A stretch of DNA of 64,000 nt from JAFGUB01 sp050305515 (GCA_050305515.1 JBNLFL010000025.1:124001-188000); one strand, 5' to 3'; numbered from the stretch's first letter, positions 50,546 through 60,486 are shown. Notes: generated from the sequence alone by a model not told the origin. Translations and numbers: made by a program.

Positions 50546-53500
50546 TTATGTCAGAAACCGTTTAAAGACATTCTGCAGCTGTTGTTCATCAATCGGTTTG
50601 CCTACGAAGTCATCCATTCCCGAAGCTATAAAGTGTTCCCGGTCACTTTCAAGAACGCTGGCTGTCAGGACGACGACCGGTGTGGTAGGCAACTCCTTTT
50701 CCTTTTCATAAGCCCTGATCTGTTGCAAGGCACCGACACCGCTGAGGTTTGGCATGTTCTCATCCGTCAGCACCAGCTGATAATCCGGATTCGCTTTGTA
50801 TGCCGCAACAGCTTGCATACCGTCATCGACAACATCGTAGGTAATGCCATACTCATCGAGAATCAGTTTGATGAGCATCTGGTTCGTTTTATTGTCTTCT
50901 GCAACGAGAATGTGAGCATGAAACTGAGGGTGCATCTCTTCGTCACTATCTTCTGCAACATAGAGCCGTTCTACGGTGGCATCATCCAGGACGCGCATGA
51001 CATCATAAGGGGCAAACGGTGCATGAAGCGCATGGACTCGCGGATAACTGTCATACCGATGTGTCGGAAACATTTCAAGCACGATGGCATGCATCTCATG
51101 GGCGATGACGGTGGCAATGGCTTTGGAATGGTCGCAGATAATGACAAGATCACACTGAAGGGTATCAAACGAGTGATGCATGCTGTAAGTGACGCCAAAC
51201 TCCTGAAAATATTTTCCAATCAGCTTCATGGCACTGCTGTCTTCGGGTTCCATAGCAACCAGCGCGATGTTCAGATCTTTGATTTTGTCCGTCTGGTAAT
51301 GAGGCCGTGAACACTCGTTGGAGCGTTTTGCCGGAACACTCAAGGTGAATATTGAACCTTTATCCGGCTCGCTTTTCAATGTAATGCTGCCCCGCATCAT
51401 TTTGGCCAGTTTTCTGCTGATGGAGAGGCCCAAACCCGTTCCGCCGTATTGGCGCGTCGTAGAGCCGTCAGCCTGTTCGAAAGGATTGAAAATACGAGCC
51501 TGCTGTTCGCCTGTCATGCCAATGCCGCTGTCCTGAATTGAGAGCGTGAGCATGTCATTGGCAAAGGTGATCTTGATTTTGACTTCGCCGCCTTCAGGCG
51601 TGAATTTTATGGCGTTGCTCAGAAGGTTCGAGAGAATCTGGTTGATACGGACATTATCCGCTTCGAGACACTCCGGCATGGTCGTTTCAATGTAAAAATA
51701 GTGTTTGATATGTTTCTCATATGCTTTGGAAGCAAAGAGCAATACGGTGTTACTGAATTCTGTAATCGGTTCGAAGGCATGCGGTACGATACTGAACTTA
51801 CCGCTTTGGATTTTAGAATAATCGAGAATGTCATTGATAATCCGTAGCAGTGATTGCCCGCTGTTGTCAATGATATCGAGATAGTGTTTGCTTGCTTCAT
51901 CTTCAGTACGTTTTTTGAGAATCGATACAAACCCCAAAATGGCATTGAGCGGTGTTCGGATTTCATGAGACATATTGGAAAGAAATTCGTCTTTGGCCTT
52001 TTCCGCTGCAATCGCTTCATCACGGGCATTGATAATCGGAGTAATATCGTGATGCAGCCCGAGAATGTCAATCACGTCGCCCTGAGTATTCAGAATCGGG
52101 ATAATGGTTGAATTGGTATACAAAACGCTTCCGTCACTGCGAAGCATGGCGAGTACACCTTTATAGATACGTTTTGCCGCAATACAGGTGCGAATTTCCT
52201 GCTCTTTGTCACCCCGCTGCTGCGGATCCAGCAGATAGGCACTGTTCTTATCAAGCAGTGAGCTGTTGCGAAGACGTGCCGCTTGGCCAAAGAGGCGGTT
52301 ATAACTGTTAAGGGTGCCGTCTGGATTACTGTGCGTCACCAGAAGGCTCTGGTCGATTGCGAACTGAAACTGTGTCAGCTCCTGCAGTTGATTTTGCAGT
52401 TCAAGCGTCTGCAGATAAACCTGGTCGGAGAGGGTGGCATTCATGGATTCCAGCTCTTCCGTCTGGGCACGTATCTTGTCCTGAATCATGGCGATCAGGT
52501 CATTAAAAACTGTGTTAAGGGCAATCAGCGAGGGACTAAACGGCTTATAGTAAATATGTTCTCCGAAATCTCCCTCTTTCATCAGTTTTACGATTTGGGT
52601 TGTTTCGGTAATAAACTCTTCATCCTGCTTGCGGTTTTCGTGAATCAGAGTCACCTGAGCGTTAATGTCCTCTGCCATTTCAGCAAGTTCATCTTTTGAA
52701 TTGATCGTGATAGCAGCGGGTTTGGAGCGTTTGAAGTTGAGATAATCAAAGAAATCTTCAAGTCCCTTGTGGAAAAGCTCCAGCTCTTTGAGAATGTTTT
52801 TACCTATCAGTGTTGCCAGAAACAGAAGCAGAAAGATGAAAAAAATATTGTAAAGCAGCTGGGAATAGAATGTCTGGTCGAATTTTGACTGTATTTTCTG
52901 GAGTGTCGCAAGCAGATCGCTTAAAACGAGCTCCTGCAGACTTTCAAGCTGTTCCAGGTATGCAGCCGAGAGCTGCTCCCACGCCAGCGGGTCCACACCA
53001 ATGACCATATTTTGGAGTTCCCGCAGGGCATTGGTGGCGTTCATATCGGAGATACGTACGCGGAGGTCTATCTTCTCGGGAGACTCTGTGCTCATGGATT
53101 CATGAATCAGTTCAATATTTTTGCGGTATTTGTTAAAGGTGTCTTCAATGGCAAGCAGCCGATTATACTCGGCCTGATTGCCTGCGGCAAGAACCTGATA
53201 GGCGCCCAGAATTTTTTCATAAGCTGCATAATCATCCAAAAAACGCAAATAGTAGTGCTCTTCCCGACGCAGAACATAGTTTTTGAAGGTGTGAATCATA
53301 CCGCCGTAACCGATATAATAGAGCATCTTCGAGAGCAGCTGCTGTTTGAGCGTCTGTTTATGCACCGTAGTGCGGTAAGCTTCAAGGTCAGTATAAAGTT
53401 CGGAGTGATGAATGGTATTAAGCGCTTCTCTGAAATGCGCGTCTTCTATGGAAGAGAGAAAGTCCTGATAGATCTGTTTCTGCTGGGTGATATTGGTCTG

Positions 53501-54097
53501 AATAGTAAAGAAAATATCCGGATCAAAGGTGCGCGTTTTGAAAACCTTGTAAAAGGAAGAGCTCTCTTCTCGAGCGAGTTCCTGCAGCAGTACCAGTTTT
53601 TTCAGAGCGACGGCATCGCGGTTGACTTTAGCGTGCGAGGTATTGAAGTGATGGCGGTCAAGAATGGTTAGGATGTGCCCGTTTATCTCTGAAAAATAGC
53701 GTTCAACGAGATAGTTGCTGACATGTTTTTTGAGAATCTGAGTGCGCATGGTTTCAAGTTCCTGCCAGTTCTTTGCCACAGCAAGATCTGTCAAGACCGT
53801 TTCGTGCTTTATGGCGAGAAAGGACAGGATGTACTGATTGCTTCTTTGCTGAGTAGATTGAAGCTGTGTCGTATTGATGTCGTTATGCAAGAATGCGAGG
53901 CTGGCATCGCGCTCTTCCTTGAACTGGTGCAGAAGCCGTGTCGCTTCTTTGGCCAGTTCGGAGAATGTAAGCAGTTTCTGCGCTTCCTGATTGTTCTCAA
54001 AAGCGCGCATGACATTGCTGCTGCTGAGATAAAGAACGATCACAATCGGAAAAAAGACAAGCAGATAGATTTTATGCGTGATCTTTAAATGCGACAT
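50546..54097 (-). CDS. Hybrid histidine kinase with NIT-like sensor
   Basis: A 1183-residue membrane kinase. A first span (IYLLVFFPIVIVLYL) precedes a ~380-residue helical periplasmic region, starting LLHQFKEERDASLAFL, like nitrate/nitrite-sensing NIT domains. The second span (YNIFFIFLLLFLATLIG) is followed by HAMP, a PAS domain, HisKA with SHEIRTPL, and an ATPase domain with SNAIKFT, DSGIGM and GTGLGLS. Then come a degenerate receiver-like region and a canonical receiver (ILVAEDN, LVLTDENMP, VVLTAS, GKPID). It lies upstream of the pilin genes on their strand. The stimulus is unknown. Confidence 0.92.
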   Translation of the reverse strand: MSHLKITHKIYLLVFFPIVIVLYLSSSNVMRAFENNQEAQKLLTFSELAKEATRLLHQFKEERDASLAFLHNDINTTQLQSTQQRSNQYILSFLAIKHETVLTDLAVAKNWQELETMRTQILKKHVSNYLVERYFSEINGHILTILDRHHFNTSHAKVNRDAVALKKLVLLQELAREESSSFYKVFKTRTFDPDIFFTIQTNITQQKQIYQDFLSSIEDAHFREALNTIHHSELYTDLEAYRTTVHKQTLKQQLLSKMLYYIGYGGMIHTFKNYVLRREEHYYLRFLDDYAAYEKILGAYQVLAAGNQAEYNRLLAIEDTFNKYRKNIELIHESMSTESPEKIDLRVRISDMNATNALRELQNMVIGVDPLAWEQLSAAYLEQLESLQELVLSDLLATLQKIQSKFDQTFYSQLLYNIFFIFLLLFLATLIGKNILKELELFHKGLEDFFDYLNFKRSKPAAITINSKDELAEMAEDINAQVTLIHENRKQDEEFITETTQIVKLMKEGDFGEHIYYKPFSPSLIALNTVFNDLIAMIQDKIRAQTEELESMNATLSDQVYLQTLELQNQLQELTQFQFAIDQSLLVTHSNPDGTLNSYNRLFGQAARLRNSSLLDKNSAYLLDPQQRGDKEQEIRTCIAAKRIYKGVLAMLRSDGSVLYTNSTIIPILNTQGDVIDILGLHHDITPIINARDEAIAAEKAKDEFLSNMSHEIRTPLNAILGFVSILKKRTEDEASKHYLDIIDNSGQSLLRIINDILDYSKIQSGKFSIVPHAFEPITEFSNTVLLFASKAYEKHIKHYFYIETTMPECLEADNVRINQILSNLLSNAIKFTPEGGEVKIKITFANDMLTLSIQDSGIGMTGEQQARIFNPFEQADGSTTRQYGGTGLGLSISRKLAKMMRGSITLKSEPDKGSIFTLSVPAKRSNECSRPHYQTDKIKDLNIALVAMEPEDSSAMKLIGKYFQEFGVTYSMHHSFDTLQCDLVIICDHSKAIATVIAHEMHAIVLEMFPTHRYDSYPRVHALHAPFAPYDVMRVLDDATVERLYVAEDSDEEMHPQFHAHILVAEDNKTNQMLIKLILDEYGITYDVVDDGMQAVAAYKANPDYQLVLTDENMPNLSGVGALQQIRAYEKEKELPTTPVVVLTASVLESDREHFIASGMDDFVGKPIDEQQLQNVFKRFLT

Positions 54098-54166
54098 CCC
54101 CGCTCCGTCTGCTTTCAATGACTTAGTCAGGCGAGTATATCATAATATGTGAGGTACAATGGCGTC

Positions 54167-54874
54167 ATGAAAGACAGAGTATTTGAAAAACCGATTCACA
54201 AACAATTTGAGTTTGATGCGGAAGTTGCTGCCGTATTTGACGACATGCTGCAGCGTTCCGTTCCCTTTTACACGACGGCGATGCAGATAACGAAAAATTT
54301 TGCGCTCGGGACGTTAAGTGACGGCGGTGTCATGTACGATCTTGGCTGTTCGACCGCATCGTTACTGCTGGAGTGTGAACGCAGCCTTACATGTAACGCC
54401 CGACTTGTCGGTATTGACAATGCTCAGGCCATGCTCGAACAGGCCCGGCGCAAACTGGAAGCATACGGATCGCAGATTGCCCTGCATCAGGGAGATATTC
54501 TCGATTTTCCCTATGAACCCTGTCAGGTCGTCGTCAGCAACTACACGTTGCAGTTTATACGCCCCCTGATGCGCGAGAGGCTGCTTCAAACTATCAGCAG
54601 CGCACTGGTTGATAACGGGGTCTTTATTTTCAGCGAGAAGATCATCAGTGATGATAAAGTACTGAACAAGCAGCTGATCGACCTTTATCATGATTTCAAA
54701 AAATCACAGGGCTACAGTGATTACGAGATTGTACAAAAACGCGAGGCGCTGGAAAACGTGCTGATTCCCTACAGTGAGGCTGAAAACATCGAAATGGCGA
54801 GACGCAACGGTTTCCGCCACTGCGAAGCAATCTTCCGCTGGGCCAATTTCGCAACGTTTATTGCGCTGAAATAG
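54167..54874 (+). CDS. cmoA: Carboxy-S-adenosylmethionine synthase
   Basis: CmoA makes carboxy-SAM from SAM and prephenate for wobble-uridine modification of tRNA (cmo5U). The 235-residue protein shows the family end FEFDAEVAAVFDDM, VPFY, the SAM motif YDLGCSTAS and NYTLQFI. The ATG at 54167 fits the family's N-terminus; earlier starts in the frame do not. The partner cmoB is not in this window. Confidence 0.94.
   Translation: MKDRVFEKPIHKQFEFDAEVAAVFDDMLQRSVPFYTTAMQITKNFALGTLSDGGVMYDLGCSTASLLLECERSLTCNARLVGIDNAQAMLEQARRKLEAYGSQIALHQGDILDFPYEPCQVVVSNYTLQFIRPLMRERLLQTISSALVDNGVFIFSEKIISDDKVLNKQLIDLYHDFKKSQGYSDYEIVQKREALENVLIPYSEAENIEMARRNGFRHCEAIFRWANFATFIALK
54387..54396. repeat. TTACATGTAA palindrome in cmoA
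   Basis: Exact copy; read as Leu-Thr-Cys-Asn. Confidence 0.9.
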
Positions 54875-54876
54875 AG

Positions 54877-55050
54877 CTATTTTTCCGTACCGAAATCGAT
54901 GAGGTTCTCGTCGCAGTCCTTGTGGTAGTATCCTTGAAGATCGTAATACTCTTCGCAGGAGTTATAGTAGCGCATGGAAACGCCGCGTTTGTTGACGCAG
55001 CCGCTTAGCAAAAGGGCAGTGATGGCAAGAAAAAAGCTCAGTCGGATCAT
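54877..55050 (-). CDS. Small lipoprotein, 57 residues
   Basis: A short protein with a lipoprotein signal: ITALLLSGC gives the modified Cys at residue 18. The mature 40 residues are rich in Tyr, Asp and Cys (YYNSCEEYYDL, HKDCDEN) and could form one disulfide. It is a single gene between convergent cmoA and divergent pepD. I do not recognise it. Confidence 0.65.
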   Translation of the reverse strand: MIRLSFFLAITALLLSGCVNKRGVSMRYYNSCEEYYDLQGYYHKDCDENLIDFGTEK

Positions 55051-55080
55051 GAGCACGATTGTATCCAAAGGGGGAAGCCG

Positions 55081-56298
55081 ATGCAAGTAATGGAATATTT
55101 TAAAACGCTCTGTGCCATAGCGCACTGCTCCCATGAAGCCGGTGCCATGCTGGTGTATCTGGAAGCGCAGGCAATGGCGTATGGTTACGCGACGGAGCGT
55201 GATGCTTCGGGTAATCTGCTCTGCACGCATCCGAAAAGCCGCGTGACGCTTCAGGCGCACTACGACATGGTCTGCATCGGCAGGGCGCCGCAGATCGAAA
55301 CGTATGAATCTGACGGATGGCTTTACGCCAAAGAGAGTTCTCTCGGAGCAGATAACGCCATTGCGATGGCGATGATGCTTGCCCTGATGAATGAAAACAC
55401 CCCGGTCGATCTGCTCTTTACTGCCGATGAAGAGGTTGGACTGCTCGGAGCACGTGATTTGGGAGTCACCCTGAAAACGCCCTATATGCTCAACCTTGAC
55501 AGTGAGAGCGAAAATGTCGTTACGGTCGGTTGTGCCGGAGGCGTGGATATTATTGCGACGCTGCCGCTGCATTACCGCCGTGTCGAGAGCGGTGTCTGTA
55601 CCTTACATGTAAAAGATCTTCCGGGCGGTCATTCGGGACTTGATATCGACAAGGGTGTTCCCAGCGCGATCAGGGAACTTTTAAAACAATGCGGTGACGG
55701 GATGCTTATGGATATTACTGGCGGGGAGCGGCGAAACTCGATTCCCAAAGCGGCATCGGCGCGACTTACATGTAACATGCCGCCATTTCAGAGTGTGGAT
55801 GTGATTGAAGAATCATCGCAGATTCTGGACATGCTTGAAAATGCGCCGCACGGCGTAATCGCCCGCGACGCGAAAGGCGGTGTGCTCAGTAGTGTCAATC
55901 TTGCCATGGTCGCCATTGAAGCGGGCGTGCTTCACGTGCACCTCAGTGCCCGAGCCATGCGTGGTGATGCGCTTGAATCGCTGCGAGAGGAGACGAAAGC
56001 GTATTTCAGATCTTTTGGATGCGATGTCCGTGATGAAGGGTGGTACGATCCCTGGGAAGCTGAAGAGAACGACTGGAGCCGCCATGTTGCTGCGTGCATT
56101 GCCTCGGTGTCGGGTCACGTCAGTGTCGAGACCATTCATGCCGGTCTGGAGTGCGGTGTCATCAAATCGCAGTTTTCGAATATTCAGATGGCTTCCATCG
56201 GCCCCAACATCCATGCGCCCCATTCGGTACGCGAAGGGGTGGAAATCGCATCCGTAGCGCGGGTGTTCGAGAGCGTGAAAAAGATTATCGCGCTTTAA
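55081..56298 (+). CDS. pepD: Aminoacyl-histidine dipeptidase (M20 family)
   Basis: A zinc dipeptidase of the M20/PepD family, 405 residues against ~485 in E. coli. The metal ligands are visible in LQAHYDMV, SSLGADNAIAMA, TADEEVGLLGA and NLDSE. The lid domain lies between PGGHSGLDIDKG and about residue 330. It probably degrades Xaa-His dipeptides in the cytoplasm. GGGGGAAG precedes the ATG. Two TTACATGTAA copies lie only 163 bp apart in this gene. Confidence 0.93.
   Translation: MQVMEYFKTLCAIAHCSHEAGAMLVYLEAQAMAYGYATERDASGNLLCTHPKSRVTLQAHYDMVCIGRAPQIETYESDGWLYAKESSLGADNAIAMAMMLALMNENTPVDLLFTADEEVGLLGARDLGVTLKTPYMLNLDSESENVVTVGCAGGVDIIATLPLHYRRVESGVCTLHVKDLPGGHSGLDIDKGVPSAIRELLKQCGDGMLMDITGGERRNSIPKAASARLTCNMPPFQSVDVIEESSQILDMLENAPHGVIARDAKGGVLSSVNLAMVAIEAGVLHVHLSARAMRGDALESLREETKAYFRSFGCDVRDEGWYDPWEAEENDWSRHVAACIASVSGHVSVETIHAGLECGVIKSQFSNIQMASIGPNIHAPHSVREGVEIASVARVFESVKKIIAL
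55603..55612. repeat. TTACATGTAA palindrome in pepD (1)
   Basis: Exact copy; read as Leu-His-Val-Lys, just before the PGGHSG motif. Confidence 0.9.
55766..55775. repeat. TTACATGTAA palindrome in pepD (2)
   Basis: Exact copy 163 bp from the previous one; read as Leu-Thr-Cys-Asn. Confidence 0.9.
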
Positions 56299-56938
56299 AA
56301 CTCTCCGTGCTTTTGCAGTACGCCTGCAAAAAGCATTCGCTCTCGCATTTCGGGTTTTTTGCGGTACAGATGTAGCGCCCGAAAAGCACCATGCCCTGAT
56401 GGAGCTGATGCAGATCGGTTTTGAATTTTTTCACCAGCGTCGCTTCGGTTTTGAGTGCCGTATCGTCATCGCTCAGCCCCAGCCGGTGTGCGACGCGAAA
56501 TACATGTGTATCGACTGCCATCAGGTTGGCACCGCTGTATTCGATCATGACGACATGCGCTGTTTTTTGTCCGACACCGGCGAGTGTCACCAGCTCTTTT
56601 TCATCAAGAGGAATGTCTCCGCCATAGACCTCAACGACCCTTTTGGCCATTTCGATAATGTTTTTGGCCTTGTTGTTGAAAAAGGAGCAGCTCTGAATCA
56701 GGGCTTTGACATCCTCGAGATCGGCCTGTGAAAGGCTTTGTACATCGGGATAGCGTTTAAAGAGTGCGGGTGTGATGATATTGACCCGTTTGTCCGTACA
56801 TTGCGCAGAGAGCGCGACAGCGATTATCAGTTCGTAGAGATTGCGATAGGTGAGTTCCGTTACGGCTTCGCCATAACGTGCCAGCAGGGCACTTCGGATT
56901 GCTTCGATCTCTTTTTTGGTTGCTTTTTTCATGAGCAT
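56285..56938 (-). CDS. nth: Endonuclease III
   Basis: Nth removes oxidised pyrimidines and cuts the abasic strand in base-excision repair. The 217-residue protein has the helix-hairpin-helix LAGVGQKTAHVV with the catalytic Lys, and the catalytic Asp in AVDTHVFR. The C-terminal Fe-S cysteines are in CTAKNPKCESECFLQAYC, with spacing 6-3-5 instead of the classic 6-2-5. The start may be two codons later (56932). The 3' end overlaps pepD by 14 bases. Confidence 0.95.
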   Translation of the reverse strand: MLMKKATKKEIEAIRSALLARYGEAVTELTYRNLYELIIAVALSAQCTDKRVNIITPALFKRYPDVQSLSQADLEDVKALIQSCSFFNNKAKNIIEMAKRVVEVYGGDIPLDEKELVTLAGVGQKTAHVVMIEYSGANLMAVDTHVFRVAHRLGLSDDDTALKTEATLVKKFKTDLHQLHQGMVLFGRYICTAKNPKCESECFLQAYCKSTESFKAR

Positions 56939-56962
56939 ATTTTAACATTTATTGTGTTGTGC

Positions 56963-56968
56963 TACAAT
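56963..56968 (+). promoter_or_regulatory. Promoter -10 of the two-gene kinase operon
   Basis: TACAAT in gtgcTACAATaagc, 32 bp before the first of the two hybrid-kinase genes. Confidence 0.4.
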
Positions 56969-56994
56969 AAGCCCAAAGACGCATGGGAGAGTTG

Positions 56995-58506
56995 ATGGCA
57001 CTCTGGGACTGGTTACGTGATGTGATAGGAGACGACGGCGGCTCGGAGCGGGAGTGCATCGAGAAAGATTTTTATTACCAACTGCTTGATCTCAGCCGTG
57101 ACGCCATCGCATTTTATACGGCAGGCACAGGTATTGTCGGTGCCAACAGCCGTTTTCTCAAACTTTTTGAAATCGAAGATCTTGATACCCTGACACGGGA
57201 ATATCCCTCTTTACACAATCTCTTTGACGACGAAGACGAGTCGATACTATGCGAGAACGATACCGTATGGTTTGACTATATCCGAAAATCCCATCCGCAG
57301 GGATACGGCGTTCGTTTTATCGACAAACACGAACAGATTCATCACCTGCTTTTACATGTAGAACAGATAGAACACAATAAGACGTATCTCTATTACGTGA
57401 CTTTCAAACAAGCCGAGGAGATTTATGCTTTGCAGGCACGTTTGATGGAGAGCGAGAGTGCGACGAAAGCGTTCCTCTCTGATGTCGGAATGCAGTTTCG
57501 CACCCCGATGCAGGGCATTCTCGGTTTTGTCAAGCTGCTTGAAAACAGTGACCTCAATGTAACACAGAACAGTTATCTCAAACAGGTGGCGCTCTCCGCC
57601 CGCGAGCTGGTGGCCAATATCGAGAACCTGCTCACCACGGCGGAAATGGAACATGAACCCGGAAGCAGCATTGCAAGCGGAAGTTTCCATCCGCAGATCG
57701 AAATTGAAAACCTTCTGGGCTCTTTTGCCCACAGAGCACTTGAACACCATGTCAGCATGTACAGTGACGTTGACCCTTCGCTTCCTCAGACGCTTCTTGG
57801 AGACATCAAACGGCTCAAGCAGCTGCTTTTCGGTGTGGTGAATTATGCTTTGCAGGTAGCTCACGGACGGAGCGAGCTGACGCTTAGCCTGCGTGTGATT
57901 GCGCGCCCTTCGGTTGATCAGATACGTGTACGCTTCGGTATGCTGGTGACGCGGACAATTGCCGATCCGCACCGTGACGATATGACGCTGATCCGCAAGC
58001 TTGTTTCGCTCCTCGGCGGCGAACTGGAACTTAAAAACAGTGATGCAGGGAGTGCGGCTATTGCTTTTGAACTTCCCTTCGGCATTGCCAGACAGAATAT
58101 CCCGGTGATTCAAAGCCACTCCGGACACTATCGTGCCCTCGTAGTTGAAGATAACAGTATCAACCAGAACCTTATGCGTCTCATGCTGGAGGGATACGGT
58201 ATCGAAGTGGCATTGGCAAACAACGGCGAAGAAGCAGTAGCGCACGCGAAAAGAAGTGACTTTGACATTATCATGATGGATATCGACATGCCGGTCATGA
58301 ATGGTATTGAAGCCACACGCGAGATTAAGAAAATGCAGCATGAATCGAATCGCCATACACCGATTGTTGCCGTAACGGCACTTGCGATGCAGGGGGATGA
58401 AGCCCGTCTTCTGAAAGCAGGGCTTGATGATTACCTGGCTAAACCCCTGACACGGGAGATGCTGGAGTTTATTTTGAAAAAATATCTGAAACTGGGGTGT
58501 GACTGA
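56995..58506 (+). CDS. Hybrid histidine-kinase homologue without phospho-accepting His (pseudokinase-receiver)
   Basis: A 503-residue soluble protein. A PAS-like domain (~30-140) precedes a HisKA-like helix pair where the usual Ser-His-Glu is VGMQFRTPMQG, so the His is Met. The ATPase-like domain keeps a Asn-box-like VNYALQV but lacks the DxGxG motif. The C-terminal receiver is canonical: LVVEDN, IIMMDIDMP, VAVTAL and AKPLT. It can probably receive but not start phosphoryl transfer. GGGAG precedes the ATG at 56995; another ATG is four codons upstream. Its stop overlaps the next kinase (TGATG). Confidence 0.85.
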   Translation: MALWDWLRDVIGDDGGSERECIEKDFYYQLLDLSRDAIAFYTAGTGIVGANSRFLKLFEIEDLDTLTREYPSLHNLFDDEDESILCENDTVWFDYIRKSHPQGYGVRFIDKHEQIHHLLLHVEQIEHNKTYLYYVTFKQAEEIYALQARLMESESATKAFLSDVGMQFRTPMQGILGFVKLLENSDLNVTQNSYLKQVALSARELVANIENLLTTAEMEHEPGSSIASGSFHPQIEIENLLGSFAHRALEHHVSMYSDVDPSLPQTLLGDIKRLKQLLFGVVNYALQVAHGRSELTLSLRVIARPSVDQIRVRFGMLVTRTIADPHRDDMTLIRKLVSLLGGELELKNSDAGSAAIAFELPFGIARQNIPVIQSHSGHYRALVVEDNSINQNLMRLMLEGYGIEVALANNGEEAVAHAKRSDFDIIMMDIDMPVMNGIEATREIKKMQHESNRHTPIVAVTALAMQGDEARLLKAGLDDYLAKPLTREMLEFILKKYLKLGCD

Positions 58507-60452
58507 TGCATTACACGGCGGAATTTCAAAAACAGACCAAAACCCACTTTTCTCTTCTGATGGCGTTCTCGAACCTTGAACACGATCCACTCTTTTTCTT
58601 TAATGACTCCGAAAAGATTGTCGGATGCAATGAAGGAGCTCTCAAACTTTTCGAAGTACGGAATCTGGAAGAGCTTGTCAAAAAAGCAGAGGGCCTCTGC
58701 GAAACCTTTGTGGAAGAAGCTCCCTATTTCAAAGAGTGTCGGGAAGGATGGCTTAAAAAGGTAGTGGCTCTGGGCGAACAGAAGATTAAACTCAATCTGC
58801 CCCAGACTTCGCTCAAAATCTTTACGATTGAGGCAGAAGCGAGCCGGATCGAAGGGTACAGCTACTATATCGTGATTCTGCGCGATACGACGCTTCTGGA
58901 TCGTGCCAGACAGGCGCAGCGCTATTTCGAATCGTTCAAACAGAAATTCCTGCACAGCATTTCCCATGAATTCCGTACCCCGATGAATGCCATCATCGGA
59001 TATACCGATCTACTGGAACATACGGAGCTCAATCCCGAGCAGAACGAATATCTGGGGATGATTGGAAAAAGTACCTCTTCCATGATGCAAAATGTTGCAA
59101 ACCTGCTACAGCTTATGGAGCTTGAAAACGGCAGTATGCAGCTGGTGCTCTCACCGTTTGATCCGGTTCGGGAGTTTGAAATTCTGATTGACGAATTTTA
59201 TGAACAGGCGCACAGCAAGCGGATTCAGTTGATGTTTATGATCGATCCGCGACTGCCGAAAAGTATTAACGGGGATCTTGCAAAAATCAAGACGGTACTG
59301 CGGGCCCTGATTGACAATGCTATTAAATTTACCTCCTATGAGGGGAGCGTTTATGTCGAAATCCGCCGGAAGGATGTTGATGAGAAGTGGATGGAACTGG
59401 AGTGTTCGATAACCGATACCGGAATCGGTATTCCGCCGGAGCGTATATCGACACTTTTGCGTCCTTTCGGTTCGGCCATTGAAAACCGCGAACGCGGTAT
59501 TAACGGCTTGGGTATTGGACTGACACTGGCCAATAAGACACTGGCATTAATGCAGACGCGGTTGCGGCTTAACAGCGAAGTGAAAAAAGGAAGCCGTTTC
59601 GCTTTTTCCGTCAAGATGCAGCGACTTGAAGAAGGCAGTTTCGAATTTGTCAGCGGCAGCAATGCCGCCATCTGGGCCGAAGATCCGAGATATGCGATAC
59701 AGGCAAAACTGCTTGGCGGTTATCTGGAACGTTTTGATGTCGATTTTTCTGTGATTGAAGGTCTTGCGACGCCATCTCTGGCACAGACCCAGATGCTCTT
59801 TTTGATTACCGACCATCTTTCCGAATCCCGGATCAAGACGATTCGAACGACATTTCCCAATTTGAAACTGGTGCCGGTCTATGATAATGACCATCAGGAA
59901 AAATTCGAATTACTCGAAGAGCAGTTTGATGCGACGCTGCTATTGCCGATACTGCCGCACCGCCTGCACCGGACACTCTCTGTTGTCTGGAACAAAATGC
60001 CCAAAGAGTATCTCAAACGTCCGCTGCACATTCACAAACCGCGTACGTATGAGCATGTCAGGATTCTTGTTGCTGAAGACAACCTCATTAACCTCAAACT
60101 CATAGAGACAATTTTGCAGCAGGAACACTATATGGTGTCCGTAGCGAAAAACGGGCAGGAGGCAGTCGATGCGTACCTGAAAGAGCCGTATGATATTGTT
60201 CTGATGGATATCGACATGCCTGTCATGGACGGCGTCACGGCCAACAGACTGATCAAAGAGATTGATCGTCACGACAAGCGTGCCTACACACCGGTTATCG
60301 CATTGACGGCGCATGCCCTTTCCGGTGACCGCGAACGGATTCTCGGAGCCGGGCTGGATGCGCACCTGTCCAAACCGATCGAAAAAGCGCTTCTGCTGAA
60401 AACCATTGAGAACTTTTTGAATAAAAAGAAAGATGCTGCAACGGCAGGCTAA
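58506..60452 (+). CDS. Soluble hybrid histidine kinase
   Basis: A 648-residue cytoplasmic kinase: PAS-like sensor (~20-130), HisKA with SISHEFRTPMN, ATPase domain with DNAIKFT, DTGIGIP and GLGIGLTLA, a degenerate receiver-like region and a terminal receiver (ILVAEDN, IVLMDIDMP, IALTAH, SKPIE). All catalytic residues appear intact. It is coupled to the pseudokinase upstream, whose receiver is very similar, and may phosphorylate it. No DNA-binding output is in the operon. Confidence 0.92.
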   Translation: MHYTAEFQKQTKTHFSLLMAFSNLEHDPLFFFNDSEKIVGCNEGALKLFEVRNLEELVKKAEGLCETFVEEAPYFKECREGWLKKVVALGEQKIKLNLPQTSLKIFTIEAEASRIEGYSYYIVILRDTTLLDRARQAQRYFESFKQKFLHSISHEFRTPMNAIIGYTDLLEHTELNPEQNEYLGMIGKSTSSMMQNVANLLQLMELENGSMQLVLSPFDPVREFEILIDEFYEQAHSKRIQLMFMIDPRLPKSINGDLAKIKTVLRALIDNAIKFTSYEGSVYVEIRRKDVDEKWMELECSITDTGIGIPPERISTLLRPFGSAIENRERGINGLGIGLTLANKTLALMQTRLRLNSEVKKGSRFAFSVKMQRLEEGSFEFVSGSNAAIWAEDPRYAIQAKLLGGYLERFDVDFSVIEGLATPSLAQTQMLFLITDHLSESRIKTIRTTFPNLKLVPVYDNDHQEKFELLEEQFDATLLLPILPHRLHRTLSVVWNKMPKEYLKRPLHIHKPRTYEHVRILVAEDNLINLKLIETILQQEHYMVSVAKNGQEAVDAYLKEPYDIVLMDIDMPVMDGVTANRLIKEIDRHDKRAYTPVIALTAHALSGDRERILGAGLDAHLSKPIEKALLLKTIENFLNKKKDAATAG

Positions 60453-60480
60453 TATTTGTCGTTCGTTTGATATTACCACT

Positions 60481-60486
60481 TATAAT
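60481..60486 (+). promoter_or_regulatory. Promoter -10 of the PEB4-like gene
   Basis: TATAAT in actTATAATgcctc, 34 bp before the start codon and 28 bp after the preceding kinase gene. Confidence 0.5.

Noticed and set aside
57352..58590. 412-codon open frame on the - strand
   Set aside because: It is the antisense shadow of the pseudokinase-receiver gene, which has recognisable motifs; the antisense product is not protein-like.
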